This document shows, in pieces, positions 63,633-64,000 of a stretch of DNA of 64,000 nt (positions within the stretch are counted from its first letter, which is position 1; every line of letters begins with the position of its first letter). Made by a program: the position numbers and the translations under genes. Source of the stretch: Kaistia dalseonensis (GTDB taxonomy: Bacteria; Pseudomonadota; Alphaproteobacteria; Rhizobiales; Kaistiaceae); assembly GCF_030814715.1 (NCBI RefSeq), contig NZ_JAUSVO010000007.1:1-64000 (forward strand), given 5' to 3'. The notes below the pieces were generated by a model. That model made no database searches. It saw only the letters and a program-made list of their open reading frames with translations, and was not told the DNA's origin.

Positions 63633-64000
63633 ATGTTGGCTCAGATCGCGATCGGAACGGCGATCATCCTCCTGACCATCGCCGTCCACTCCGTTTGGAC
63701 GGTTCTGGTTCACCATGTCGCGCATTGGCAGGCCGAGCGGATCCGCCATTTCCGTGGCCGCGTCTATATCATGGTCGGCGTCGTCGCCGTGCTGATGATG
63801 GCCCATTTCGTCGAGATCTTCATCTGGTCGGTGACCTATGCCGTCGTCGGCGTAACGCCGGCGGGAAAGAGCGATCTCTATTTCGCCTTCGTGAATTATA
63901 CGACACTCGGGTATGGCGATATCCTGCCAGTTCCCGCCTGGCAGTTGCTCGGCCCCATGACGGCGGCAAGCGGCATCCTGCTCTTTGGCTGGTCGACCGC
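63633..64000 (+). CDS. Two-TM potassium channel family protein, 3' end outside window
   Basis: At least 122 residues: a first helix (~5-25, AIGTAIILLTIAVHSVWTVL), a second (~48-70), then a pore segment with the selectivity filter TTLGYGD, followed by the last helix, which is cut by the window end. This is the Ion_trans_2 layout of a simple bacterial K+ channel. GAGGGG lies about 10 bases upstream of ATG 63633. Confidence 0.85.
   Translation, partial: MLAQIAIGTAIILLTIAVHSVWTVLVHHVAHWQAERIRHFRGRVYIMVGVVAVLMMAHFVEIFIWSVTYAVVGVTPAGKSDLYFAFVNYTTLGYGDILPVPAWQLLGPMTAASGILLFGWST

Overview
The window is a stretch of ordinary GC-rich chromosome from an alphaproteobacterium, most likely order Hyphomicrobiales (Rhizobiales); a Kaistia-like genus would fit, but I cannot place it to genus by eye. 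The evidence is the gene order pmbA - cysQ-like - DUF4170 - DUF374 acyltransferase - waaA - lpxK - DUF2093 - mutL, a DmeR/DmeF cobalt/nickel efflux pair, small rhizobial families (DUF1344, DUF4170, DUF2093, a DUF6101-like protein), and a CIRCE-controlled groESL. I found no insertion sequence, prophage, integrase, CRISPR array, rRNA or tRNA.

Layout. 1-6 kb: a TetR-family remnant, a DoxX-like membrane protein, an SbmA/BacA-type ABC exporter, a lipoprotein, ribF and a HAD-IIA hydrolase, all on the minus strand. 6.4-11.4 kb: two overlapping paralogous single-pass membrane TPR proteins with a shared N-terminal module, then an orphan sigma-54 response regulator. 11.5-14.5 kb: an exported protein and a three-gene phospholipid set (CDP-alcohol phosphotransferase, CdsA, PlsC). 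14.5-16.7 kb: groESL with a sigma-32/70-like promoter, a CIRCE operator and an intrinsic-terminator-like hairpin between the two genes. 17-19.4 kb: a Tat-exported haloperoxidase-like hydrolase and a SoxR-VOC divergent pair sharing a clear SoxR box. 19.5-25 kb: tadA, rluB-rsmD and two M16 peptidase homologues (one catalytic, one lacking the zinc motif). 25-38 kb: a Kef-type antiporter, the lipid A/Kdo cluster, mutL, purD, ubiA. 38-45 kb: purC, a GFA protein, a D-2-hydroxyacid dehydrogenase, a DUF3300 protein with a very long repetitive tail, fabI and a histidine phosphatase. 45-52 kb: DUF1344, aroC, a LysE exporter, a MazEF-type toxin-antitoxin pair, two RNA methyltransferases, a VOC protein, dmeF and dmeR. 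52-64 kb: tamB/tamA, sthA, a CBS-BON protein with an FNR/FixK-type box, an MgtC/DUF4010 membrane protein, an alcohol dehydrogenase, and a two-TM potassium channel cut by the window end.

Together these genes cover envelope building (lipid A, phospholipid, TamAB, M16, ABC export), translation and RNA modification (tadA, rluB, rsmD, RlmD-like, TlyA), cofactor and precursor synthesis (ribF, purC, purD, aroC, ubiA, fabI) and stress or metal responses (groESL, SoxR, DmeRF, MazEF, CBS/FNR).

I see no obvious new defence or mobile system. The least explained elements are the tandem TPR membrane proteins, the CDP-alcohol phosphotransferase with two substituted aspartates, the hairpin between groES and groEL, and a hydrolase that seems to carry two usable starts for two cell locations.
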